This document shows, piece after piece, positions 7,240 to 13,263 of a stretch of 13,263 nucleotides of DNA. A model generated the notes under the pieces. That model was not told the origin of the DNA, ran no database searches, and saw only the letters and a list, made by a program, of their open reading frames with translations. The first letter of the stretch is position 1, and each line of letters starts with the position of its first letter. The stretch comes from Rudanella sp. (GTDB taxonomy: Bacteria > Bacteroidota > Bacteroidia > Cytophagales > Spirosomataceae), in NCBI GenBank assembly GCA_026785985.1, contig JAJAYX010000389.1, forward strand, positions 5,001 through 18,263, read 5' to 3'. Both the position numbers and the translations under genes were made by a program.

Positions 7240-7515
7240 ATGAAGAATCTATTAGTTTGCCTATTCATTGGAGGCTTCGCGCAATCCTCCTACATTCGGC
7301 ACAGTAAGCCGTTCGTCGCTCAGCCCCTTAATATTCTCTGGATTTCGTGCGAAGATATGTCGCCCCGGCTGGGTTGCTATGGGGATAACACTGTGCCAAC
7401 ACCCAATATTGACCGGCTGGCGCGTGAGGGGGTTCGATTTACGAATGCGTTCTGCACAGCAGGTGTTTGTGCGCCGAGCCGGAATGCCATCATCACCGGT
7501 ATGTACCAAACCAGT
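7240..7515 (+). pseudogene. Sulfatase (arylsulfatase A family) N-terminal fragment
   Basis: A signal-peptide-like start ([15 protein letters not shown]) is followed by [19 protein letters not shown], with the first metal-binding acidic residues. [19 protein letters not shown] comes next, then CAPSR at residues 77-81, the C-x-P-S-R signature whose cysteine is converted to formylglycine in type I sulfatases. The TGMYQTS block that normally follows is intact, then similarity stops abruptly at about residue 92. Some 350 or more residues of a normal sulfatase are missing, including the distal metal ligands. Confidence 0.85.
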
Positions 7516-7833
7516 CCGGCTGAGACGGATGTAAAGGCCAAAGAGATTGCCGGAAACGGCGGAACGCCTTTGGTCGTAATCGAAAACGAGCGCGTGATGG
7601 GCGTGCAGAATATTATTAAACCCGGCATCTCGGAACGCTTTGACCGCCTGCGTAAAATGGGCGATGGCACCAACGATGCCCCTGCTCTGGCGCAGGCCGA
7701 TGTGGGTGTGGCGATGAACTCTGGCACACAGGCCGCCAAAGAAGTGGGCAGCATGGTAGACCTTGACAACGACTCAACCAAACTGATTGAGGTGGTCGAA
7801 ATTGGCAAACAATTGCTCATTACGCGGGGCGCG
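7516..7833 (+). pseudogene. kdpB: KdpB (K+-transporting ATPase subunit B) fragment with internal deletion
   Basis: [16 protein letters not shown], then [17 protein letters not shown], then [20 protein letters not shown] and [17 protein letters not shown], follow KdpB in order. GDGTNDAP is the P-type ATPase hinge motif. Compared with E. coli KdpB, about 53 residues between RKMG and DGTNDAP are absent, including the MITGDN motif. About three residues are also missing after RVMGV. The parent segments probably ended in GGGC-like sequence on both sides (ATGGGC and ...GGGCGATGGC), which would allow slippage. Only ~100 of ~680 residues remain, with no membrane domain and no phosphorylation site. Confidence 0.85.
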
Positions 7834-7962
7834 GGCAAAAAGGTCGTTGCTGCCGAACGACTGAATCAATTAGTTGATGACTATACAAAAGGGCCGGTTT
7901 TGGGTGTCTTTGCCCCCTCAACCATTAACGTATTGAAGTTGAACGTCGCACTGGACGCGCTG
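7834..7962 (+). pseudogene. kdpC: KdpC (K+-transporting ATPase subunit C) C-terminal fragment
   Basis: [19 protein letters not shown] followed by [15 protein letters not shown] matches the conserved KdpC C-terminus (E. coli: LVAKYTQQPL... VVNIVELNLALDKL). The N-terminal membrane helix and about three quarters of the ~190-residue protein are missing. It sits directly after the kdpB piece, as expected for kdpB-kdpC order with the intervening sequence deleted. The natural KdpC end falls at about 7962, just where the first palindrome starts. The frame then reads on through the palindrome to the TAA at 8014-8016. Confidence 0.75.
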
Positions 7963-7964
7963 TG

Positions 7965-7986
7965 GAGACGCAAAATTTTGCGTCTC
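7965..7986. repeat. 22-bp perfect palindrome, copy 1
   Basis: GAGACGCAAAA followed by its exact reverse complement TTTTGCGTCTC. It lies inside the end of the composite frame, where it encodes part of the WRRKILRL tail. A second copy begins 31 bp further on. I recall similar GAGACGC palindromes scattered through Spirosoma-type genomes, which would make this a REP/MITE-like element; that link is from memory. Confidence 0.8.
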
Positions 7987-8017
7987 GGCGGGCCGGTAGG
8001 ATTTGCTGACGCATAAG

Positions 8018-8039
8018 GAGACGCAAATTTTTGCGTCTC
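8018..8039. repeat. 22-bp palindrome, copy 2 (one central mismatch)
   Basis: It is identical to the copy at 7965-7986 except for one base (A to T at the eleventh position), leaving a 10-bp stem with a 2-nt centre. It starts one base after the composite frame's stop and ends 28 nt before the porin start codon. As RNA it would form a hairpin and could act as a bidirectional processing or termination signal. Confidence 0.8.
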
Positions 8040-8067
8040 TACAAGAATCATCAACAAAACCACAATA

Positions 8068-9201
8068 ATGAAACTGATTTTAACAGCCCTGGCTCTGGTC
8101 TCGGCTATTCATGCAACGTTTGCACAAACCAGCGATACAACGGTAACACTAGCACCAACTCGAGCTAACTCAAATGCTGGCCTAACGATAACGGGCTACG
8201 TAGAAGCCTATTACACCCATGATTTTACAAGTCCGAAAACCAGTCAGGAACGGCCCGGATTTTTGTATAACCACAAGCGTAACCGCGAATTGAACCTGAA
8301 CATTGCGTTCGCTAAACTGGCTTACTCGGCTGACCGCGTGCGGGCAAATCTGGCTCTGCAAGTTGGTACGTATGTCCAGTATAACTATGCCGCCGAGCAG
8401 GATCTGGTAAAGAACATTTTTGAGGCTAATGCGGGCGTAAAACTCTCGAAGAACCACGATCTCTGGCTCGATGCAGGTTTGTTTGCGTCGCACATTGGGT
8501 TTGAAAGTGCCATCTCTAAAGATTGCTGGATGCTGACACGCAGTATTTTAGCCGAAAATTCGCCCTACTATTTGTCGGGTGTCAAGCTAACCTACAACAC
8601 TGGAAATGGCAAATGGACGCTGTTAGGAATGGTGACTAACGGCTGGCAACGGGTGAAAAAATTAGATGGCTACAGTGGCCCCTCATTCTCAAACCAAGTG
8701 CAATATCGTCCCTCGTCGAATCTGACGCTGAACTGGAGTTCGTTTGTTGGTTCCGACCGCCCGGATTCGTTGCAGCAGGGTCGGTTTTTTAATAATTTCT
8801 ACGCCATAATTAACCCTACAGGTCGCTTTGGTGTAACGCTGGGCTTTGACGTTGGTGCAGACCGCAAGCCAGTTGTGCGCACGGGTTCCGATCAGCGAGT
8901 GGATGGGGGTGGTAATTATGTTTGGTATTCGCCGGTGGTGATTGCCCGCTACAAAACCTCCGACCGAAGTTCTCTGAATGGTCGGGTAGAATATTACGAC
9001 GATAAAAATGCAGTCATTATTGACATACCCGGCTTCGAAACAACGGGTTACTCACTGGGTTATGACTACGCCATTTTACCGTCGGCCCTGTTTCGCGTTG
9101 AAGGCAAAGTATATAAAAGCCAAAAGCCCATTTTTGAGAGTAAGAACGGGTTAGTCAGGAATAATGCGAGCCTGACAACGAGTTTAGCGGTTAGTTTTTA
9201 A
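8068..9201 (+). CDS. Outer-membrane beta-barrel porin, bbp2 (OmpL-like) family
   Basis: The 377-residue protein begins with a signal peptide (1-19, cleavage expected at ATFA-Q). A barrel rich in alternating aromatic/polar strands starts at GLTITGYVEAYYTHDF (38-53). Further family-like blocks are NRELNLNIAFAKLAY (72-86), NIFEANAGVKLS (115-126) and SPYYLSGVKLTYNTG (165-179). The C-terminus ends in phenylalanine (SLAVSF), typical of proteins inserted by the BAM complex. It should form an outer-membrane pore; the substrate is unknown. From memory, porins of this family commonly lie between kdpC and the kdp sensor genes in Bacteroidota. That fits the kdpB/kdpC remnants upstream and the kinase tail downstream, and suggests an original role in K+ entry. 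No stop or frameshift is present, unlike its neighbours. Confidence 0.85.
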   Translation: MKLILTALALVSAIHATFAQTSDTTVTLAPTRANSNAGLTITGYVEAYYTHDFTSPKTSQERPGFLYNHKRNRELNLNIAFAKLAYSADRVRANLALQVGTYVQYNYAAEQDLVKNIFEANAGVKLSKNHDLWLDAGLFASHIGFESAISKDCWMLTRSILAENSPYYLSGVKLTYNTGNGKWTLLGMVTNGWQRVKKLDGYSGPSFSNQVQYRPSSNLTLNWSSFVGSDRPDSLQQGRFFNNFYAIINPTGRFGVTLGFDVGADRKPVVRTGSDQRVDGGGNYVWYSPVVIARYKTSDRSSLNGRVEYYDDKNAVIIDIPGFETTGYSLGYDYAILPSALFRVEGKVYKSQKPIFESKNGLVRNNASLTTSLAVSF

Positions 9202-9203
9202 AA

Positions 9204-9323
9204 ATGGTATGCAGAGTTAGGGAGTTACACAGAGACGTTATCACGTCGATGAACGGCCAAATCGGGCTGGATACGAGTGTTACCGACGGAGCCGCGTTCT
9301 GGTTTCGATTGCCGGTGGGGTAG
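9204..9323 (+). pseudogene. Histidine kinase C-terminal fragment (kdp sensor candidate)
   Basis: A 39-codon frame contains MNGQIGLDTSVTDGAAFWFRLPV and then a stop. This resembles the last strand-turn-strand of a histidine kinase ATPase domain (the ...GGxIxVxS...GxGxxFxFxLP ending). No H-box, N-box or G1 box precedes it, so it is only the tail of a deleted gene. Its position just after the porin matches where the sensor kinase of a Bacteroidota kdp operon would lie, so it may be the end of that kinase. The fragment is too short to be certain of the subfamily. Confidence 0.6.
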
Positions 9324-9329
9324 GGGGCG

Positions 9330-10322
9330 TTACCCCCAATTCTTCAGCCCCAGTAACTTCTTGCCCAAATCCGACAGTTCAGCGGATTGATAACGGGTCT
9401 TTTCCCAGTTGCGGGGGTCGCCGGGGAAAGCGTAGCCTTCGGGAGCTTGCCGGTCGCGCCACGAGGTGATGCGCCACTGCCGGAGAGCTTCGTTGTCTTC
9501 CTGGGCGGGCATCATCGAGATATACTGGGCAATTCGCACCTTGTATTTGGTGTGGTTGGGCCGGATGCCGTGGGGCAGTGTGCTGTTGAAAATCAGCAGG
9601 TCGCCCGCTTCCATTTTCACCTTCTCGAAAGCAAAGCCGGTGGTGTCGGGTTTGAATCGGTCGCGGTCGTCGGGTTGGGTCAGTTTCCAGGTGTCGTAGG
9701 TGCGGTAGAGTTCGGGGAGGCACTGGAAACCGCCCATATTCTCGTCCAATTGGTCGGCGAGTGCCAACACGCCCTGCACGTTTTGAGGGCGGGTTTCGGG
9801 GTCATAATCCCAGTGGATGAACCCCTTAAACGGCTGGTCGGGGCTAATGGGAAAATTCAGGTTGGCCCGGTCAATAGTGACCCAAAGATCGTCCACTCCC
9901 CACACATCCACGAAGGCATCATAGACCCGTTGCGTTTGGCGGTTATCCCACTGATACTGATGGTTATAGACCTCCACCATGCCGGAGCAGATGAGTTCTT
10001 TCATGCGCATTTCGGCACGGGGCGGGGCATACCAGGTAGCCGGATCGTTGGGGTCTTTTTCTTCAAACTCCCAGAGTAAATTGGCCATTCGCTCGGCTTG
10101 GGGCTTCGGAACCGCCTGTTTGATAACGATATAGCCGTTGGTCTTCCAGAAGGTCCAGTCGTCTTCGGAAAGCACACGAAGCGGCTTATTGTTGGAGCGG
10201 TCGTTCAGGCTTTTTTTGCTGCTCGTGGCGGTTGACGGGTTTCCCGGAATGTCTTTGTGAGCATTGTCGGGTACCATTGACGGAGTCATCGTGGGAGTCA
10301 TGGTTGGTTGCATCGTTTCCAT
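9330..10322 (-). CDS. Phytanoyl-CoA dioxygenase (PhyH) family protein
   Basis: A 330-residue Fe(II)/2-oxoglutarate-dependent dioxygenase. The cupin-like core starts near residue 50 (SEDDWTFWKTNGYIVIKQAVP). The iron triad is His170 and Asp172 in HWDYDP plus His251 in LPHGIRPN, and Arg263 (KVRIAQY) is well placed to bind 2-oxoglutarate. GDLLIFNSTLPHG is the typical distal block. The substrate is unknown; relatives hydroxylate small molecules, lipids or amino acids. The first ~18 residues are a low-complexity run (PTMTPTMTPSM) with methionines at 1, 4, 8, 12 and 16, so the true start is ambiguous. It is divergent from the AraC-type gene at 10473 with a shared 150-bp control region, so that regulator is the obvious candidate for its control. 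Confidence 0.88.
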   Translation of the reverse strand: METMQPTMTPTMTPSMVPDNAHKDIPGNPSTATSSKKSLNDRSNNKPLRVLSEDDWTFWKTNGYIVIKQAVPKPQAERMANLLWEFEEKDPNDPATWYAPPRAEMRMKELICSGMVEVYNHQYQWDNRQTQRVYDAFVDVWGVDDLWVTIDRANLNFPISPDQPFKGFIHWDYDPETRPQNVQGVLALADQLDENMGGFQCLPELYRTYDTWKLTQPDDRDRFKPDTTGFAFEKVKMEAGDLLIFNSTLPHGIRPNHTKYKVRIAQYISMMPAQEDNEALRQWRITSWRDRQAPEGYAFPGDPRNWEKTRYQSAELSDLGKKLLGLKNWG

Positions 10323-10354
10323 GAGAATAAGATGTTTAGCGGTTTTTGTTGAAA

Positions 10355-10362
10355 CAAAGGTA
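10355..10362 (-). promoter_or_regulatory. -7 promoter box for the PhyH gene
   Basis: Read on the minus strand the sequence is TACCTTTG, a match to the Bacteroidota -7 consensus TAnnTTTG. It would start transcription near 10348, about 26 nt before the ATG at 10322. I do not see a good -33 TTTG at the expected spacing, so the promoter may depend on an activator. Confidence 0.45.
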
Positions 10363-10450
10363 GGACAGCAGCCCTACTCATTTCTTCGACCATAGTAGCC
10401 AGTTTTTGCACTATATTGCTCTTGAGTTCCTTTTCTGATTGTCTAGGCAA

Positions 10451-10458
10451 TAATTTTG
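10451..10458 (+). promoter_or_regulatory. -7 promoter box for the AraC-family gene
   Basis: TAATTTTG matches TAnnTTTG. The predicted start near 10465 leaves a leader of only ~8 nt before ATG 10473. No clear -33 element lies at 19-20 bp. This and the minus-strand box are about 90 bp apart in the same divergent region. Confidence 0.35.
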
Positions 10459-10472
10459 AACAAAAAATCCCC

Positions 10473-11315
10473 ATGAAACTTGCCCGCGAACAGATTCAAC
10501 CCGACACTGATAGTTCGTTTCATATTCTGCTAACCCCGCACCTGAACGACACGTTTTTCTGGCATTATCACCCTGAGTATGAAATCGTGTATATCGACGG
10601 TGCCAACGGAACCCGGCATGTAGGCGACCATATTTCGCGCTACGAAGGCAGCGACCTGGTATTTATCGGCCCCAATATCCCCCACCTCAACTTCGATTAT
10701 GGCGTAAAGACCGACTACCGGAAAGTGGTGGTGCAACTGAGCGAGTCGTTTTTGGGAACACAGTTCTGGCAAGCCCCGGAGTTTAGTCAGATTGGCCACC
10801 TGTTTGAGCAGGCCCGGGCGGGTTTGTCGTTTCATGGTCAAACCAAACAGCTTGTGGGTGAGCAACTTCAGCAATTGGCCGACCTGCCCGTTTTTGAACG
10901 CATTCTGGCTTTATTGCGGATTTTTCAGACGCTGGCCAATAGTGCAGAACGTTCCTCGCTGGAGGGAAAACCCGTGAGCAGTACCTACAACCTGAAAGAA
11001 GAGCAGCGACTAAAACGGACGTATTTGTTTATCGAGGAAAACTACACCCGCAAAATCGACATTGCCGAAGTAGCGACTTTGGCCAACCTGACCTCAGCCG
11101 CCTTTTGTCGGTATTTCAAACGCATGACTCGCCTGACGTTCACCCAATTTTTGAACCAATACCGCGTGAATCAGGCGCAAAAACTACTTTTGGCAGGGAG
11201 CAACGTAACCGAAGCCTGCTTTGCCAGCGGGTTCGAAGGGTTGTCGTATTTCAACAAGATTTTCCGGCGCGTTACGGGAGAGAACCCGTTGGGGTTTAAG
11301 AAACGGTTTGGTTAA
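10473..11315 (+). CDS. AraC-family transcriptional regulator
   Basis: The start is placed at ATG 10473 (280 residues); an in-frame TTG at 10416 would add 19 residues of non-conserved sequence that also overlap the promoter box. An N-terminal cupin sensing domain contains FFWHYHPEYEIVYIDG (28-43) and GSDLVFIGPNIPHLNF (59-74), typical of AraC regulators that sense small ligands such as sugars. The C-terminal DNA-binding domain has two helix-turn-helix units: IDIAEVATLANLTSAAFCRYFKR (196-218, first) and VTEACFASGFEGLSYFNKIFRR (245-266, second), ending in the usual GENPLGFKKR. It is divergent from the PhyH-type dioxygenase and probably controls it. The ligand is unknown. Confidence 0.92.
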   Translation: MKLAREQIQPDTDSSFHILLTPHLNDTFFWHYHPEYEIVYIDGANGTRHVGDHISRYEGSDLVFIGPNIPHLNFDYGVKTDYRKVVVQLSESFLGTQFWQAPEFSQIGHLFEQARAGLSFHGQTKQLVGEQLQQLADLPVFERILALLRIFQTLANSAERSSLEGKPVSSTYNLKEEQRLKRTYLFIEENYTRKIDIAEVATLANLTSAAFCRYFKRMTRLTFTQFLNQYRVNQAQKLLLAGSNVTEACFASGFEGLSYFNKIFRRVTGENPLGFKKRFG

Positions 11316-11344
11316 TTATTCTGATTATCAGACCCTAATAATGA

Positions 11345-12202
11345 TTACTTGGGCGACTCAGCAGCCGTAACGGTGCGAGTAAACAAAAGGGAATTCCACA
11401 TCGGGAACATATCGGTGAGCAGAAAATAGCTTTGATATGGAACAGCAGTACTAAACTCCCCTGAATTATCAGGAACCTGACGTAGTTGAAGCCCGTTTCC
11501 CTGACTATTCATCATGGTTCCTGCTCCGTAAAAATGAGTCACAGACAAAATCTGATTTTGTTGAAGCGGTGTATTGGATACCGTGTGCAGAAAATAGCCC
11601 ATCGTTTCGGTCTCGTTATAAGGCTTAAGTTGGTTATGAATGTTGCCCGACAACGTCACAATTACCGCGTCGGGTCGCTTTTGGAGTGCTTGAAGCAAAT
11701 TTTCGGCCATGCTCCGATCCCGCGATAAATGGGGTATTTGCTCGTCTGTTTGGTCAAACAAAACCAGCGTCACGTTGGGATTACGATGATACCGCCAAAC
11801 CAGATCGAGCCAGGAAGAGTTATGGCGCCCGTCCATCAAGAATAATTTTTTCCAATGCGCCTTGAGACTGTCTAATTGCCCCGCACGGATATACGCATCG
11901 GCTTTGGTTCCCACAGCTTCAAGGCCCAAAATAACGGGCCGCTGTTGACTCAATAAGGTCTCAACCACCCCTTGTGCGAACTCCGGTGGCTGTTTTGTGC
12001 CGTGCATTTCGCCAATCAGAATGGCCTGCTTCGACCGAATGGCCTCATATAAACCCGGTGTCGCGGCTGTCCGGCTTGGTAGTTCAATCGCTCCATCCTG
12101 AATAAGTTTAGCAGTATTTGACTGAGCAATAGCTACTTGGTTGATTGAAAATAGAACAACAGCAAATGAAAATACTGATTTCAGTGATGGTGGAGGGGAC
12201 AT
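11345..12202 (-). CDS. Secreted EreA/ChaN-like protein of unknown function
   Basis: The 285-residue protein has a signal peptide (about 1-26, AIA-Q), so it should be periplasmic or exported. The motifs resemble the EreA/ChaN-like superfamily: AILIGEMHGTKQPPEF (60-75, with Glu65 and His67), LGLEA (92-96), FDQTDEQ (149-155) and LSGNIHNQLKP (184-194, with His189). ChaN proteins bind haem-iron and EreA members cleave ester bonds; neither activity can be assigned from sequence. The C-terminal ~60 residues are less typical. It is convergent with the AraC-type gene (29-bp gap) and only 40 bp downstream of the hydroxylase gene on the same strand, without a visible promoter between, so the two may share a transcript. 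Confidence 0.65.
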   Translation of the reverse strand: MSPPPSLKSVFSFAVVLFSINQVAIAQSNTAKLIQDGAIELPSRTAATPGLYEAIRSKQAILIGEMHGTKQPPEFAQGVVETLLSQQRPVILGLEAVGTKADAYIRAGQLDSLKAHWKKLFLMDGRHNSSWLDLVWRYHRNPNVTLVLFDQTDEQIPHLSRDRSMAENLLQALQKRPDAVIVTLSGNIHNQLKPYNETETMGYFLHTVSNTPLQQNQILSVTHFYGAGTMMNSQGNGLQLRQVPDNSGEFSTAVPYQSYFLLTDMFPMWNSLLFTRTVTAAESPK

Positions 12203-12242
12203 GAATAAAGGTGTTTAGGAAAAAAAGCACATTGGCACCAAC

Positions 12243-13263
12243 TCACACTTCCACGTTCTCCAATTCAGGTTGCCGGGAGGCCACAGCTGCCAATCGCCAC
12301 AACCAGCCAAGCGAGACCACCGCCATCGCCCCGCTGCCAACCGCTAACCATAGTCCCCCGGCCAGTGGCAAAAGCAGCCAGACAGCCGCAACTGCACAGA
12401 CAATCAACCGGAGAGCTTCGGCCCGATAAGCCCAGGTGCGGCCCTCGAACAGCCAACCGAAGTTGACAACAGTAAGACCAATGAGCAGGGCAATGAGCGA
12501 TTTCTGGCCCCAGTCTAATTGCCCCTGAAACTGCAAAAACGGAAAGGTCGCTAACACCATCAGCCCGTATTGAAGCAAGACGTAGTAATTCACGCCCTGC
12601 GCCGACGACGTATCGAACTTTTGGTAATTATCACGGCTCACATCAGGAATGGGTTGGTAAACCGCCATTTTAGCATCATAGCCAGGTTTGTAAAACAGCA
12701 CTTTCAGCTTATCGGTTAGGCTCGATGCGTTACGAAGTTGCGCCCCAATGTGTTCGTAATGTGAAAAATTGGCCCAAATCGGGTTCCAGCTATTGATGGG
12801 CGTGGTGATGCCATAGACGGGCCGCTCCTCCTCCACCTGAAACGTCCCAAACATCCGGTCCCAGATAATGAACGTACATTCGTGGTTCTTGTAGATGTAT
12901 TTTGGTTTGCGTCCATTATGCACCCGGTGGTTCTAATGCGTATTCATGAACGACTCCAGGAACCCCATCCGGTCGATCATTTCAGTGTGAATCCAGAACT
13001 GGTAAATCAGGTTGAAGCCGCCCACAATGAGCAATTGGGGCGTATCAAAACCAAGAAGGGCCATCGGGAGGTAGAACGGGGCTGTCCAAACGCCCTGAAA
13101 CCAGCTTTGGCGCAGGGCCCCCGAGAGGGTATATTCCTCGCTTTGGTGATGCACCACATGGCCGCTCCAAAACAGGTTCACCTCGTGACTCATGCGATGC
13201 GCCCAGTAGTAGCAAAGGTCATACAGCACAAACGCCAGCACCCAACTCCACCACGTATAAGGC
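12243..13263 (-). pseudogene. Fatty acid hydroxylase / sterol desaturase family gene, interrupted by an amber codon; partial
   Basis: The gene enters from the right edge on the minus strand and ends at TGA 12243-12245. It encodes a membrane di-iron hydroxylase. His-box 1 is in AHRMSHE (H-x3-H), box 2 is HVVHH, a QFWIHTEM segment follows, then the third box. At 12933-12935 a TAG interrupts the frame; reading on in the same frame gives NHRVHNGRKPKY, which aligns without a gap to the family's SHHRVHHGRNPKY. The break is therefore a nonsense change, not a frameshift, and the last His of box 3 is Asn. Downstream of the motif come IIWDRMFGTF and several hydrophobic helices (about 12300-12600) forming the C-terminal membrane region. 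If the stop is real the enzyme is inactive; if it is a sequence error the gene may be intact. The N-terminus lies outside the window. Confidence 0.8.

Larger units (their letters stand above)
7240..8016 (+). pseudogene. Composite open frame: sulfatase N-terminus + KdpB pieces + KdpC C-terminus
   Basis: One uninterrupted 258-codon frame from ATG 7240 to TAA 8016 joins parts of unrelated proteins. Residues 1-92 are a signal peptide plus the start of a sulfatase. Residues 93-139 match the nucleotide-binding/P-domain region of KdpB. Residues 140-197 match KdpB again, about 53 residues further on by comparison with E. coli KdpB. Residues 199-240 match the C-terminus of KdpC, and 241-258 are encoded by a palindromic repeat and its flank. 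No piece could work: the sulfatase lacks most of its domain, KdpB lacks its membrane segments and the DKTGT phosphorylation site, and KdpC lacks its membrane anchor. It is best read as a deletion scar of two loci, yet every join keeps the frame open. A longer frame from TTG 7189 would begin inside the hairpin and is unlikely. Whether it is expressed cannot be judged. Confidence 0.8.

Noticed and set aside
9317..9336. GGGGTA/TACCCC hairpin between the kinase fragment and the PhyH stop
   Set aside because: It is a six-base stem overlapping both gene ends with no T-run on either strand; not distinguishable from chance.
9387..10079. 230-codon plus-strand frame
   Set aside because: It lies fully opposite the PhyH gene, which has clear catalytic motifs; the frame has no recognisable domain and is an antisense shadow.
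10416..10472. TTG start giving the AraC regulator 19 extra residues
   Set aside because: The extension is not family-like and overlaps the proposed -7 promoter box; ATG 10473 is preferred.
11315..11342. AT-rich inverted repeat between the convergent AraC and EreA/ChaN-like genes (ATTATT/AATAAT with inner TCTGA/TCAGA)
   Set aside because: The stems are short and A/T-only, without a T-run; too weak to call a terminator.
12921..12947. Frameshift as the cause of the hydroxylase break
   Set aside because: Both halves are in the same frame and align without a gap across the TAG, so it is a nonsense change.
1..13263. CRISPR array, phage genes, transposase or toxin-antitoxin genes
   Set aside because: I looked for regularly spaced repeats and for typical proteins of these kinds and saw none; the only repeats are the two palindromes and the short PhyH N-terminal repeat.

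Overview
The window most likely comes from a Bacteroidota chromosome of the Cytophagales type (Spirosoma-like). Pointers are Bacteroidota -7 promoter boxes (TAnnTTTG) before several genes, few purine-rich ribosome binding sites, a bbp2-type outer-membrane porin, and GAGACGC palindromes that I recall from such genomes. The genus is an inference.

Layout. Positions 1-360 are the end of an rRNA operon: the 23S 3' end, 5S rRNA and a hairpin terminator. A promoter, a degenerate tRNA-Pro-like sequence and a tryptophan leader follow. The leader encodes a 17-residue peptide with three tandem Trp codons, and the RNA can form competing antiterminator and terminator hairpins. It precedes a complete tryptophan operon, trpE-G-D-C-F-B-A (645-7148), which takes chorismate to tryptophan. 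trpE/trpG and trpG/trpD share ATGA overlaps. trpF and trpB are bridged by a five-codon mini-ORF with ATGA overlaps at both ends.

Positions 7149-9330 are a scrap region. A 30-bp imperfect hairpin follows trpA. Next comes an open 258-codon frame stitched from a sulfatase N-terminus, two non-adjacent pieces of KdpB and the C-terminus of KdpC. Two copies of a 22-bp palindrome, an intact porin of the kind found in Bacteroidota kdp operons, and the last few dozen codons of a histidine kinase complete it. The simplest reading is a kdp potassium-transport locus that collapsed by deletion and kept only its porin.

Positions 9330-13263 hold accessory genes: a PhyH-type 2-oxoglutarate dioxygenase divergent from an AraC-family regulator, a secreted EreA/ChaN-like protein, and a fatty acid hydroxylase/sterol desaturase gene that runs off the window. 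The last is interrupted by an in-frame amber codon inside a cluster of apparent C:G-to-A:T changes.

The most unusual items are the in-frame composite sulfatase-KdpB-KdpC frame, the tRNA relic at the head of the trp leader transcript, the three-Trp attenuator, and the transversion cluster in the hydroxylase gene. All assignments are by reading; no database search, folding program or tRNA scan was run.
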